The notes under the pieces: generated by a model
Database searches by the model: none
Seen by the model: only the letters and a program-made list of their open reading frames with translations
What the model was told of the DNA's origin: nothing
Assembly: GCA_903904835.1 (NCBI GenBank)
Contig: CAIVEI010000088.1
Location: 1-64,000, forward strand
DNA: 64,000 nucleotides
Origin: an uncultured Schlesneria sp.
GTDB taxonomy: Bacteria; Planctomycetota; Planctomycetia; Planctomycetales; Planctomycetaceae
Direction: 5' to 3'
Part shown: in pieces, positions 16,882 through 22,970 of the stretch
How positions within the stretch are numbered: position 1 is the stretch's first letter
Layout of the letters: every line of letters starts with the position of its first letter
Position numbers and translations under genes: made by a program

Positions 16882-17397
16882 TCAACCAACAAGCCTTTTG
16901 CTAATGACAAACCCAACTAACCCAAAAATCGGCCCGAGCAGAGCCATATGACCGGGGACAAGGTTGTACCGAGCCTCGCTGTATGGTCGGCCAAGTAGCA
17001 TCAAGCCACCAAACAATGCGAAATGATGGGCGGCATAAAATCCGACGCAACATCCGGCTGCGATCCCAAGCAATGTCGAAAGCACAACAATCGACCGTCG
17101 CGTTTCATCATTTTTCGCTGGCGGCTTGTTAACCATCTTCGGGATGTCTTCCGAAATGATTGGCGTAAAAACAAGATTTTCGTCGGCTTGCGGTTCTGCC
17201 TCTTCCTTGCTGACAATCGGCTTTTCGTCGTCAAATAAGCCTGGTACTCGGGATGCTTGAAACCAAATCGAGTTCGCTGATCGGCGAATGCCGGTCGATC
17301 GAGTGATGCGACCAGAAACGGCGAGTTTCTTGAGAGTGGCATCATCAATGTTTGCGTGAATCTTTCCGTTGTGGTTCACTTCCCAATTGTTGCTCAT
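16882..17397 (-). CDS. GYF_2 (DUF4339)-type membrane protein (element cargo)
   Basis: 171 residues. Residues 1-55 form a GYF_2-type module: NWEVNHNGKIHANIDDATLK, then KLAVSGRIT, IWFQASRVPGLF. These modules usually precede membrane domains and bind partners. An acidic linker follows, then two hydrophobic helices (IVVLSTLLGIAAGCCVGFYA, about 107-126; MALLGPIFGLVGFVISKRL, about 150-168). The second GYF_2 membrane protein of the element is at 20705-21388. Function is unknown. Confidence 0.65.
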   Translation of the reverse strand: MSNNWEVNHNGKIHANIDDATLKKLAVSGRITRSTGIRRSANSIWFQASRVPGLFDDEKPIVSKEEAEPQADENLVFTPIISEDIPKMVNKPPAKNDETRRSIVVLSTLLGIAAGCCVGFYAAHHFALFGGLMLLGRPYSEARYNLVPGHMALLGPIFGLVGFVISKRLVG

Positions 17398-17526
17398 TTG
17401 ATTGGTCTTCAGCCTGCGGAAGAAAGTCGAAACACTCCGATCGATTATTTACGAACGTATGCTTAAGTGCCACTGTTGGGCGAATAACTGATCCATGATT
17501 GCAGTTTTGTGATTGCGTCGGACAAT

Positions 17527-17563
17527 GACAAACGCCATGAACTGGCTGTTCATGGCGTTTGTC
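17527..17563. repeat. Perfect 16-bp inverted repeat upstream of the Cas2/SinR-like gene
   Basis: GACAAACGCCATGAAC (17527-17542) and its exact complement at 17548-17563 with a 5-base loop TGGCT. It lies 39 bases before the ATG at 17603. It may be a protein or RNA-processing target, or part of a leader. No T-run follows, so it is not a simple terminator. Confidence 0.6.
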
Positions 17564-17602
17564 GAGAATCGGTCATTATTCTTGCTGATGAAGGAACTTC
17601 TG

Positions 17603-17878
17603 ATGACTGCCTACCTGATTGACATCGATATGGCTCGTGCCACAAATCCGGAACTCGTTTTGGATATTATCAGACGACTTCCAACCAGCTTTCCTGGACC
17701 AAAATCAACATGGATTGTCGAGACAGATCAATCAGCACAGCAGGTGTTCGATACTCTTTCGCCTTACTTTGCGGAAAATTCCGGTTTGCTCATCTGTGAG
17801 ATTTGCGGGAGCTTGGTTTGGGACGCATCTGATGAGTCCATCAAGCGATGGCTTTCGGCCCGAATAATCGGCGGGTAA
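17603..17878 (+). CDS. Cas2/SinR-like ferredoxin-fold protein (element cargo)
   Basis: 91 residues from the ATG at 17603, which follows GAAGGA by eight bases; the frame extends to 17513 but runs through the inverted repeat. It starts TAYLIDIDMA and contains STWIVETDQSAQQVFDTL and SGLLICEICGSLVWD, the pattern of small SinR/Cas2-like proteins (first strand with Asp, then STWIV.T..SA). Such proteins are small nucleases or nuclease-related toxins, but catalysis cannot be judged here. No cas genes or repeats accompany it. Confidence 0.55.
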   Translation: MTAYLIDIDMARATNPELVLDIIRRLPTSFPGPKSTWIVETDQSAQQVFDTLSPYFAENSGLLICEICGSLVWDASDESIKRWLSARIIGG

Positions 17879-17988
17879 TAGCGGTTCGACTTAAACGGTG
17901 TACTGCCTTCGATCACGGTGTCGTTGACAAGCTCGTAGGGGATTTCCTGAATATACACGACTGTTCCGGCTGGCGCGGTCTGTTGCAT
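17764..17988 (-). CDS. Possible small protein overlapping the Cas2-like gene
   Basis: 74 codons with an AAAGGA ribosome site eight bases before the ATG. The first half (QQTAPAGTVVYIQEIPYELV) lies outside the overlap and looks protein-like, but the last 115 bases are antisense to the gene ending at 17878. It lies downstream of the leader at 18082-18209. It may be real and shortened by convergence. Confidence 0.3.
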   Translation of the reverse strand: MQQTAPAGTVVYIQEIPYELVNDTVIEGSTPFKSNRYYPPIIRAESHRLMDSSDASQTKLPQISQMSKPEFSAK

Positions 17989-18015
17989 GACATCAATCCT
18001 TTGATAAATCCGTAA

Positions 18016-18081
18016 TCAAAAACGACAGATTATCACCGGATTCAATTTTGGAAACAATCCCTGTTTTTGCCTATAATTCAT
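18016..18081 (-). CDS. 21-codon leader ORF
   Basis: Starts MNYRQKQGLF after AAGGAATTCACCC. The same start context (CACCCATGAATTA) occurs at 13852-13864 with a 7-codon frame. It could be a leader peptide controlling the frame at 17988, or the remains of a lost gene. Confidence 0.35.
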   Translation of the reverse strand: MNYRQKQGLFPKLNPVIICRF

Positions 18082-18209
18082 GGGTGAATTCCTTATCCTA
18101 GTGCCATTCCCATACCGATACCACTCCGTATGGTTCTCCCAGCGAGAACATGAAACAAAAGAACGCCCGCCATGATCTGACGGGCGTTTTCTATTTTCCA
18201 TGATTCACA
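18082..18209 (-). promoter_or_regulatory. Leader module, copy F
   Basis: On the minus strand: AACGCCCG/CGGGCGTT hairpin with T-rich flank, TTCTTTTGTTTC, GTTCTC, then GGGAGAACCATAC with a downstream GTATGG, AAGGAATTCACCC and ATG. The first 80 bases match copies A and C closely; the end next to the ATG matches 13815-13862 instead. It is a hybrid of the two patterns. Confidence 0.55.
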
Positions 18210-18320
18210 AAAAAACACAATGGAAACGTATTGACTGTGATTTTGAAAGACCTTAATGTTCCGCCACTACGTCCTGGAAACTAATTGACGATCCAATAAG
18301 CCGCAAGACTTGCGAACGAA

Positions 18321-18361
18321 AGCCGTCCTCCAGGCGTAGTAACTTTAGGGACGGCTTTTTT
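18321..18361 (+). terminator. Intrinsic terminator
   Basis: AGCCGTCC (18321-18328) pairs with GGACGGCT (18349-18356), followed by a T-run. Confidence 0.7.
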
Positions 18362-18390
18362 CGTCTCTATATTTTGGCAACGTGAAAACG

Positions 18391-18423
18391 AGCCGCACGC
18401 CCGATGGGTGATGCGGCTTTTTT
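18391..18423 (+). terminator. Intrinsic terminator
   Basis: AGCCGCA (18391-18397) pairs with TGCGGCT (18412-18418), running into TTTTTT. Confidence 0.7.
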
Positions 18424-18571
18424 CGTCTTTGGAGTTCAGCAAAAGAAAAAACTCGCACCGACACGGGGCCGATGCGAGTTCTCATTGTTAGCCCCGAAAT
18501 TAACTCAAGCAAGGGATCAAAAGTTCTTGGCAGGACTTCCCAAGCAAGAGCACAAAAAGGAAGGGCATAAA

Positions 18572-18670
18572 ATGCCTGAAGGATCGCGGTACGTCTATTG
18601 GTTCTTTCAGTCTCTATCTCGTCGGCAGTTTCGGTCGATGACCGGACTGCTTGTCGACTGCATATCCTAA
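18572..18670 (+). CDS. 32-residue conserved peptide upstream of transposase, copy 2
   Basis: Starts MPEGSRYVYWFFQ and ends GLLVDCIS; 26 of 32 residues match the copy at 16409-16507. GGAAGGG lies six bases before the ATG. In the leader CTTCC can pair with GGAAG of the ribosome site. Conservation of the frame between two otherwise drifting copies argues for translation. Confidence 0.6.
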   Translation: MPEGSRYVYWFFQSLSRRQFRSMTGLLVDCIS

Positions 18671-18958
18671 TGCCAAGTCGACCCTGAAGCAATCTCGTTT
18701 CCCATTCTTCACGGATCACCGCATAGCGGGCTGTTTTGTCGTTAACGATTTATGGAAATAGCCATAATTTTACGGCAAAACCATGATCTAATAACGCTGG
18801 CGTGCGTTTACATATATGTCGGGACGCCAATCCTGACAAAACAAAAAACCTCAGTCAGACGCCAATCCAACTGAGGCCCAGAACATCTGGCGAACCAGAA
18901 TGCACCGTGTAGCAACGTCATTCTAGCTCGGTTCGCCAAAGAAAAAAGGCGATTCGAA
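18671..18958 (+). promoter_or_regulatory. Type-2 leader module before the IS1-type transposase
   Basis: Inverted counterpart of 16118-16408. CCTCAG (18849-18854) pairs with CTGAGG (18871-18876), giving a terminator with T6 on the minus strand. Then TGGCGAACC-AGAATG (18888-18902) pairs with CATTCT (18919-18924) and GGTTCGCCA (18930-18938). TCGCC of that arm can alternatively pair with GGCGA (18948-18952) at the ribosome site of the transposase. Confidence 0.65.
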
Positions 18959-19924
18959 ATGAAATGCGTTCATTGTGGAAATGGCGGCGCGGCGAAGTTT
19001 GGAAAAGATCGTAATGGCCAACAGCGGTTTCGCTGCCTGTCCTGCAAAAAGACTTTCGTCGAACCTCATGCTTTGGCCGGAAAGCAAACCGATATGAAAG
19101 TTGCCGTCCAGGCGTTGAACATGCTGCTGGAAGGGATGTCAGTGCGGTCAACATCACGATTGACCGGACTGGACAAGAACACGATCCTCGGCCTGATGGT
19201 TCAGGCTGGCGAATCCTGCCAGCGGTTTATGGAACGGGCGATTCAGGGCCGAACTGTGAACGCCATCGAATGCGACGAACAATGGGCGTTTGTGGGATGC
19301 AAACGAAAGACTCAGGAGTTGCTTGAGCTTGATCCAGAGTTGCAGGGAGATCGATACGTCTTCACGGCCATCGACCGTGATTCGAAGTTGCTGCTCTGCT
19401 GGCACAGTGGCCAGCGTTCGCCAGAAAGCACTTGGAAGTTTGCCGACAAGTTGCGGGCGTCGGTTGCTGGTTGCCCAACGATCAACACTGACGGGTTCAA
19501 CAGCTATACCTTCATCATTCCCTTCACTTTCGACAACCAGTGCAACTACGCTCAAGTCATCAAGCATTTCCAGAACTCAAGCGGTCGATCTGCTGCAACT
19601 CGCTATTCCCCAGGATCTATAATATCTGCCGAAAAACGGATCATCTGCGGTGATGTCGCGATTGCGGAAATCGGAACATCACGGATGGAGAGATTCAACT
19701 TAACAACTCGAATGCAGGTTCGCCGATTCACCAGATTGACGAACGCTCATTCGAAGAAGACTCGGAACCATGACGCGATGCTTGGCCTGTACTTCGCTTG
19801 GTACAACTGGTGCCGACATCACTCGACCATCAAGACCACCCCAGCAGTCGAGGCTGGATTGGCGACTGAGAAATGGTCGATCGAAAGACTGCTGGATGAA
19901 GCCGCGAAAGTCACTGCGACATAA
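18959..19924 (+). CDS. IS1-family transposase, single-frame type
   Basis: 321 residues. The N-terminal zinc finger (Cys3, Cys6 and Cys25, Cys28 in MKCVHCG and FRCLSCKKTF) precedes a helix-turn-helix (GMSVRSTSRLTGLDKNTI) and an IS1-type DDE domain: Asp in AIECDEQWAFVGCK, Asp in NTDGFNSYTF and Glu in SRMERFNLTTRM. Classical IS1 needs a frameshift between two ORFs; here it is one frame, as in many planctomycete and archaeal relatives. The GGT-starting ends and 8-bp duplication of the whole element fit this family. Directly followed by a strong terminator at 19937-19979. Confidence 0.88.
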   Translation: MKCVHCGNGGAAKFGKDRNGQQRFRCLSCKKTFVEPHALAGKQTDMKVAVQALNMLLEGMSVRSTSRLTGLDKNTILGLMVQAGESCQRFMERAIQGRTVNAIECDEQWAFVGCKRKTQELLELDPELQGDRYVFTAIDRDSKLLLCWHSGQRSPESTWKFADKLRASVAGCPTINTDGFNSYTFIIPFTFDNQCNYAQVIKHFQNSSGRSAATRYSPGSIISAEKRIICGDVAIAEIGTSRMERFNLTTRMQVRRFTRLTNAHSKKTRNHDAMLGLYFAWYNWCRHHSTIKTTPAVEAGLATEKWSIERLLDEAAKVTAT

Positions 19925-19936
19925 ATAGAGAAAAGC

Positions 19937-19979
19937 CCACAAGCCCGAATGCATATTGCATTCGGGCTTTTTTTGTGGT
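19937..19979. terminator. Strong intrinsic terminator
   Basis: AAGCCCGAATGCA (19941-19953) pairs with TGCATTCGGGCTT (19957-19969), three-base loop, then T7. Outer CCACA/TGTGG extends the stem. Confidence 0.85.
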
Positions 19980-20020
19980 AACCAAAGAGAGTCCAGGCGG
20001 TTTAGAAGGTTAATATTGAA

Positions 20021-20224
20021 ATGAACGCGAATCTTTCCGCAAGCAGTGTCAACGGGGACTCACGCTTAGCGACCGGCGGGAAGGCGCTTAAAGTCAAAAC
20101 TATCGACTATCATTTGTCAGCCGACAAAAAGACGTTCAAGGCGAATTGGGTTTATGACGTCGTGGATCAACCTTGTCCAGAAAGCTCTGATGGCAAATCA
20201 CCAATCTCGCATGTACATACATGA
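20021..20224 (+). CDS. Possible 67-residue protein
   Basis: Starts after GAAGG (short spacing). Sequence such as KALKVKTIDYHLSADKKTFK looks protein-like and hydrophilic. The last 58 bases overlap the opposite-strand frame ending at 20167, so at most one of the two is certain. No family recognised. Confidence 0.3.
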   Translation: MNANLSASSVNGDSRLATGGKALKVKTIDYHLSADKKTFKANWVYDVVDQPCPESSDGKSPISHVHT

Positions 20225-20442
20225 AGCTTAGTGCCTTCCGATGAGTTTCCGCTCTTGTGGGCCTGTTGTTGAGCCGCCATCATGCCAAGGGCGGCCTGAA
20301 ACGCAGATAGTGTTGAGTCTTTTTCTTCCGGTTGCTCGTGGCAAATCCACGTCCTCTCTTTTGCGTCTGTAACGAAAAACGATCCGTCTTCCGTCAGTGC
20401 GACATTGTCAACATCTCCGCGATAGCAACGGAACATAGGCAT
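20167..20442 (-). CDS. 91-residue hypothetical protein (element cargo)
   Basis: Begins MPMFRCYRGDVDNVALTEDG with a strong GAAGGAAG ribosome site. It contains FFVTDAKERTWICHE, a Gln/Ala-rich helix (ALGMMAAQQQAHKSG) and CTCEIGD. No family is recognised. A terminator-like hairpin (ACCGCCC...GGGCGGT then T7) stands between the probable promoter and the gene, so attenuation is possible. Confidence 0.5.
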   Translation of the reverse strand: MPMFRCYRGDVDNVALTEDGSFFVTDAKERTWICHEQPEEKDSTLSAFQAALGMMAAQQQAHKSGNSSEGTKLHVCTCEIGDLPSELSGQG

Positions 20443-20704
20443 AACCGCTTCCTTCTTTTTTTGCGATCCGCCATAAAACGAAAAAAACCGCCCCGTTCGT
20501 TGTCCAGACGAAAACGTAGGGCGGTCTCTTCGCCAACGGCGAATAAGCGAATTGTACGGCTGTCGTTCGTCTGGACAAGACCGTTCTACCGTTCAACTTT
20601 ACCGGCGACAAGTTACGTCACTCACTTGAACAGGTGAGAGTCACTTCGGTAGTCTTTTGGTCTTCTCGTGTGATTGTCTCTTTTCTAGGCCGAAAGACAT
20701 TCCA
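20443..20704. promoter_or_regulatory. Divergent leader region with nested hairpins
   Basis: TGTCCAGACGAA (20501-20512) and TTCGTCTGGACA (20566-20577) form a 12-bp arm around TTCGCCAACGGCGAA. Overlapping ACCGCCCC...AGGGCGGT is a terminator on the minus strand. Towards 20705, CTACCG...CGGTAG encloses CTCAC-TTGAACAG-GTGAG. These serve the genes starting at 20442 (minus) and 20705 (plus). Confidence 0.5.
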
Positions 20705-21388
20705 ATGGCGACTGAATGGTTCTATTCCAATGATGGAAAGCAATTCGGTCCAGTTTCTTCGACTGAGTTGAAGCAGTTGTCCGCAACTGGAGAAATAAAC
20801 GCCGATACGTTGGTCTGGAAAGAGGGGCTGAAGAACTGGGCGCGTGCGGCAGCAGTGAAGGGGTTGTGTTCCGCGTCCCCTCCACCATTGCCCATCAGAC
20901 GCCAAACTCAGCAACTTCTTGAGAACCTTTTCGGACGACCCAAAAGCCATGCTGCCGATGAAGAAAAAGACAACGCGACGGAACAGCACGAAATTGTAAT
21001 TCCAGCGAGGCGGATTCGTTCTGAGGAAGAAGAAATTCGAATCGCTAACGTCTATCGGAGCGCGGCAAACTGTAATCGATCAACTGGCAAGTTCCTGTAC
21101 ACGATATCGTTCTTTTGTGTTTTTATATTACTGATTTTCTTTGTAGTTCTGATTAAAAACAAAGACTTACCAATTTCTGAACAATTGGCGAACTTCGGAA
21201 GGACGTTCGCTTTTCTGCTGATCATGGCCGTGATTACGATGGCCTATTGTCTGCCGACAATAATCGCCGCATTCAAGCTTAGGTCATGGAAGATGATTTT
21301 TGCGTTGAATATCGCAGCCGCATGGACGGGATTTGGATGGCTGGCCTTAATGGGGTATGTGGTGTTTGTTCCTGGTGATACAGAGTAA
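20705..21388 (+). CDS. GYF_2 plus superinfection-immunity-like membrane protein (element cargo)
   Basis: 227 residues from the ATG at 20705. Residues 1-55 are a GYF_2 domain (EWFYSNDGKQFGPVSSTELK, QLSATGEIN, LVWKEGLKNW). A charged linker follows, then three hydrophobic helices, the last two reading MAYCLPTIIAAFKLRSW and IFALNIAAAWTGFGWLALMG. The LPTIIA...LN...WTG.GW pattern is that of the Imm_superinfect family, named for the phage T4 Imm protein that blocks DNA entry of a second phage. In bacteria the domain is often just a small membrane module, so an antiphage role is plausible but unproven. A type-1 leader module for the next gene begins soon after its stop. Confidence 0.65.
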   Translation: MATEWFYSNDGKQFGPVSSTELKQLSATGEINADTLVWKEGLKNWARAAAVKGLCSASPPPLPIRRQTQQLLENLFGRPKSHAADEEKDNATEQHEIVIPARRIRSEEEEIRIANVYRSAANCNRSTGKFLYTISFFCVFILLIFFVVLIKNKDLPISEQLANFGRTFAFLLIMAVITMAYCLPTIIAAFKLRSWKMIFALNIAAAWTGFGWLALMGYVVFVPGDTE

Positions 21389-21419
21389 TCCTTGTCAGCA
21401 CGCAATTGCAGTGTGGCAG

Positions 21420-21557
21420 TGAATCGCAGAAAATAGAAATCGCCAGCAACGGAAATTGCTGGCGATTCTTCGTTTTGTGTTCTCATGGGGAGAACCATGC
21501 CGCTATGGTAACAGCATGGTAACGCCTCCCCATTCACAGTCAATTGGGAGTTGCGAT
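21420..21557 (+). promoter_or_regulatory. Type-1 leader module, copy C
   Basis: Same order as copy A: GAAAATAGAAA, hairpin ATCGCCAGCAA/TTGCTGGCGAT, T-rich spacer, GTTCTC, ATGGGGAG (21485-21492) pairing with CTCCCCAT (21526-21533), inner ACCATGC/GCATGGT, and AGTCAATTGGGAGT (21538-21551). CTCCC (21526-21530) can instead pair with the ribosome site GGGAG (21546-21550). Confidence 0.7.
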
Positions 21558-21749
21558 ATGACGGACAGAGCCGAAAGAGAAGCAGAGCTTTTACAAATGG
21601 CAAAAAGCGAACAGGGGAAGCACACAATAATAGCGACTCGCCGCGAAATTAAGTTAAACAACCAAAGCATGCGGGAAACGAAGGGGATGCAATTGGGGGA
21701 AATGATCGTCGAAATTTTGAATCACGAGTTTCCACCTGCTGGCAAGTGA
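21558..21749 (+). CDS. 63-residue small charged protein (element cargo)
   Basis: Begins MTDRAEREAELLQMAKSE and ends NHEFPPAGK; mostly helical and charged, no membrane segment. Translated from the GGGAG site of leader copy C. The last 28 bases overlap the convergent gene ending at 21722. No family recognised; size and composition suit an antitoxin or regulatory peptide, but that is speculation. Confidence 0.55.
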   Translation: MTDRAEREAELLQMAKSEQGKHTIIATRREIKLNNQSMRETKGMQLGEMIVEILNHEFPPAGK

Positions 21750-22015
21750 GGGAGCGTCTTTTCCTCTTCCATTATCACTCGGACGCCCAGTTTGGCGGTT
21801 GGGTCTTGGATCGCGAAGAAATTGTAATATTGATCGCTATCTAGAAAACACACCGTCTCAATCCATACTCGCTCACCTTTCGGAACTGGAGTTCCGAACT
21901 CATCATAGTGAGTCGCCCACTTGACCTGTCCTTGAGCTTCTCGACGAGAAGGAAAACCTGACAACAATGAAAATGGAAGCAACAATAAAGACTTCAGAAA
22001 TTCGATTCGTGACAT
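21722..22015 (-). CDS. 97-residue exported protein (element cargo)
   Basis: MSRIEFLKSLLLLPFSLLSG is a clear signal peptide or anchor, followed by a small soluble domain (WATHYDEFGTPVPKGERVW, YNFFAIQDPTAKLGVRV). AAGGGA stands eight bases before the ATG. A terminator-like hairpin at 22041-22067 lies in its leader. Unknown function. Confidence 0.55.
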   Translation of the reverse strand: MSRIEFLKSLLLLPFSLLSGFPSRREAQGQVKWATHYDEFGTPVPKGERVWIETVCFLDSDQYYNFFAIQDPTAKLGVRVIMEEEKTLPHLPAGGNS

Positions 22016-22040
22016 GTTTCAGCGTCCCTTAAAACGAAAA

Positions 22041-22072
22041 AGCCCGGTCTGACATCTGCCAGACCGGACTTT
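22041..22072. terminator. Hairpin terminator or attenuator
   Basis: CCGGTCTG (22044-22051) pairs with CAGACCGG (22060-22067). On the minus strand it is followed by TTTTTCGTTTT and then by the ribosome site of the gene at 22015, so it could attenuate that gene. Confidence 0.6.
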
Positions 22073-22154
22073 GCATCACTCAGAGTTCTCACACACCAAG
22101 CCATGCAAATGTACGGTTCTTCTGCGATGGGTGTGTGAGTCGGGAGATTGTGCG

Positions 22155-22208
22155 ATGCTCGATTTCAGAAGTCAATATGAGTCCGTACAATCAAAGCGAG
22201 TTCATGGC
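22155..22208 (+). pseudogene. Gene start cut off by the internal terminal-repeat copy
   Basis: ATG at 22155 follows CGGGAG by about 8 bases and a leader stem (CTCACACACC...GGGTGTGTGAG, 22089-22136). After 18 codons the frame runs into the repeat copy at 22209-22233 and stops at 22271. The original gene has been lost. Confidence 0.45.
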
Positions 22209-22233
22209 ATCAACACAGAGTTCACCCAGTACC
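22209..22233 (-). repeat. Internal third copy of the terminal repeat
   Basis: A perfect 25-base match to the right end (22938-22962), same orientation. The type-1 leader D starts at the very next base and lacks its upstream hairpin, so the repeat marks a junction. It may be an older right end of the element. Confidence 0.85.
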
Positions 22234-22308
22234 TGGGAGCGAACCATGCAGCGTCAATGTCAGCATGGTAACGACTCCCGGTTCTTAGTCAATTGGGAGT
22301 CTTCAATA
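22234..22308 (+). promoter_or_regulatory. Type-1 leader module, copy D (5'-truncated)
   Basis: GGGAG (22235-22239) pairs with CTCCC (22275-22279), inner ACCATGC (22243-22249) with GCATGGT (22263-22269). GACTCCC (22273-22279) alternatively forms a perfect 7-bp stem with GGGAGTC (22295-22301), which contains the ribosome site of the gene at 22309. Best example of the two-fold design. Confidence 0.7.
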
Positions 22309-22620
22309 ATGAAGTACGAATTTCCGTGGCCGATGTGGATTATTTTTTACAAGGAACAGCAAGGAACGCGATTCGTCTTTCTAGAAGAGAAAGGCAAAGG
22401 CACGTTGGGAATCGCACTGTTCAAAGAGAAACTACTCGCCGAGAGATACAGGGATGGATGTCATCCGAAAGCGTCTATAGGGCCGATTACTGACATCGAA
22501 ATGCTGAGGCGCAATGTCGTTATTTTCAAGCAATATACGGAGGCAACGCACGTCGCGATTGATCATGAAGAATCAAAACCACAAACAGTTGCAATCTGGG
22601 TCCGACTCGAAGATATTTAG
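22309..22620 (+). CDS. 103-residue hypothetical protein (element cargo)
   Basis: Begins MKYEFPWPMWIIFYKEQQG, followed by FVFLEEKGKGTLGIALFKEK and a charged second half ending IWVRLEDI. Looks like a small soluble alpha/beta protein; no family recognised. The ATG is placed by the type-1 leader D (GGGAG). Upstream in-frame codons run through the leader and repeat and are not coding. Confidence 0.6.
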   Translation: MKYEFPWPMWIIFYKEQQGTRFVFLEEKGKGTLGIALFKEKLLAERYRDGCHPKASIGPITDIEMLRRNVVIFKQYTEATHVAIDHEESKPQTVAIWVRLEDI

Positions 22621-22937
22621 CGATGCGTACGAAGCCATAGCAATCAGCACTGGCAGAACAGCCTTTTGCCCGGTTGACATAACTTTCGCCACGCTGGAAA
22701 CATCGGACAATTCGTGTTCATCCACAACTTCATTGACGCCCTTTAAGCCGATAGTTGTACCATGCCAGTGGATCGAGGGTCCGCTGGAGGTTATTCCACA
22801 GACGAATCACGCCGATGGCCATAACCGGATCGGCTTGTCAAGCGGCGTGTCGATTATCGACGAGCATGATCTGCACAACTCGCCACCGGGTCCAATCGGT
22901 GGCGAGCAGCTTTCAATCACATAGGTCGAGTTTTTTT
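22621..22937. other. Non-coding tail of the element
   Basis: No convincing gene. A 10-bp hairpin with an 8-base loop at 22879-22906 (CTCGCCACCG/CGGTGGCGAG) is the only clear structure; it may end transcripts before the right inverted repeat. Confidence 0.45.
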
Positions 22938-22962
22938 ATCAACACAGAGTTCACCCAGTACC
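22938..22962 (-). repeat. Right terminal inverted repeat
   Basis: 25 bases ending CCCAGTACC, perfect complement of 13092-13116, preceded by a T7 run and followed by the CACGCGTG duplication. Confidence 0.85.
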
Positions 22963-22970
22963 CACGCGTG
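22963..22970. repeat. Right copy of 8-bp target-site duplication
   Basis: CACGCGTG, identical to 13084-13091. Host coding resumes in frame at 22971. Confidence 0.8.

Larger units (their letters stand above)
18210..18571. other. Non-coding stretch with tandem terminators
   Basis: No gene is supported. Three hairpins follow one another: 18321-18361 (AGCCGTCC/GGACGGCT then T6), 18391-18423 (AGCCGCA/TGCGGCT then T7) and 18451-18482 (ACTCGCA/TGCGAGT). Such a barrier insulates the transposase cassette from upstream transcription. Confidence 0.6.
13092..22962. mobile_element. 9.87-kb cassette-bearing transposable element
   Basis: The ends are perfect 25-bp inverted repeats (13092-13116 and 22938-22962, outermost bases GGTACTGGGTGAACTC) flanked by an 8-bp duplication. 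Removing the element plus one duplication joins codons TCA CGC GTG to ACA ATT GAT and restores the surface-protein frame. Inside are an IS4-family and an IS1-family transposase, several small membrane proteins, a Cas2/SinR-like gene and an Imm-superinfection-like gene. Nearly all are preceded by recurrent hairpin leaders and separated by terminators. Ends beginning GGT and an 8-bp duplication suit the IS1 family, so the IS1-type enzyme is the likelier mover; this is inference. A third copy of the terminal repeat lies inside at 22209-22233, so the right-hand 729 bp may be an added unit. Confidence 0.85.

Noticed and set aside
17603-17878. CRISPR Cas2 proper
   Set aside because: The similarity is to small SinR/Cas2-like proteins in general; there are no cas1 gene and no repeat array.
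18345-18719. 124-codon minus-strand frame
   Set aside because: It runs through three terminator hairpins and overlaps the conserved 32-codon gene on the other strand.
22514-22924. 136-codon plus-strand frame at the right side of the element
   Set aside because: It overlaps the end of the 103-residue gene, has no ribosome site and crosses a strong hairpin; composition is not convincing.
13092-22962. Integron-like cassette array
   Set aside because: Many small genes with hairpins suggested attC sites, but there is no integrase gene and no RYYYAAC/GTTRRRY core pairs. The shared parts lie before genes, not after them.
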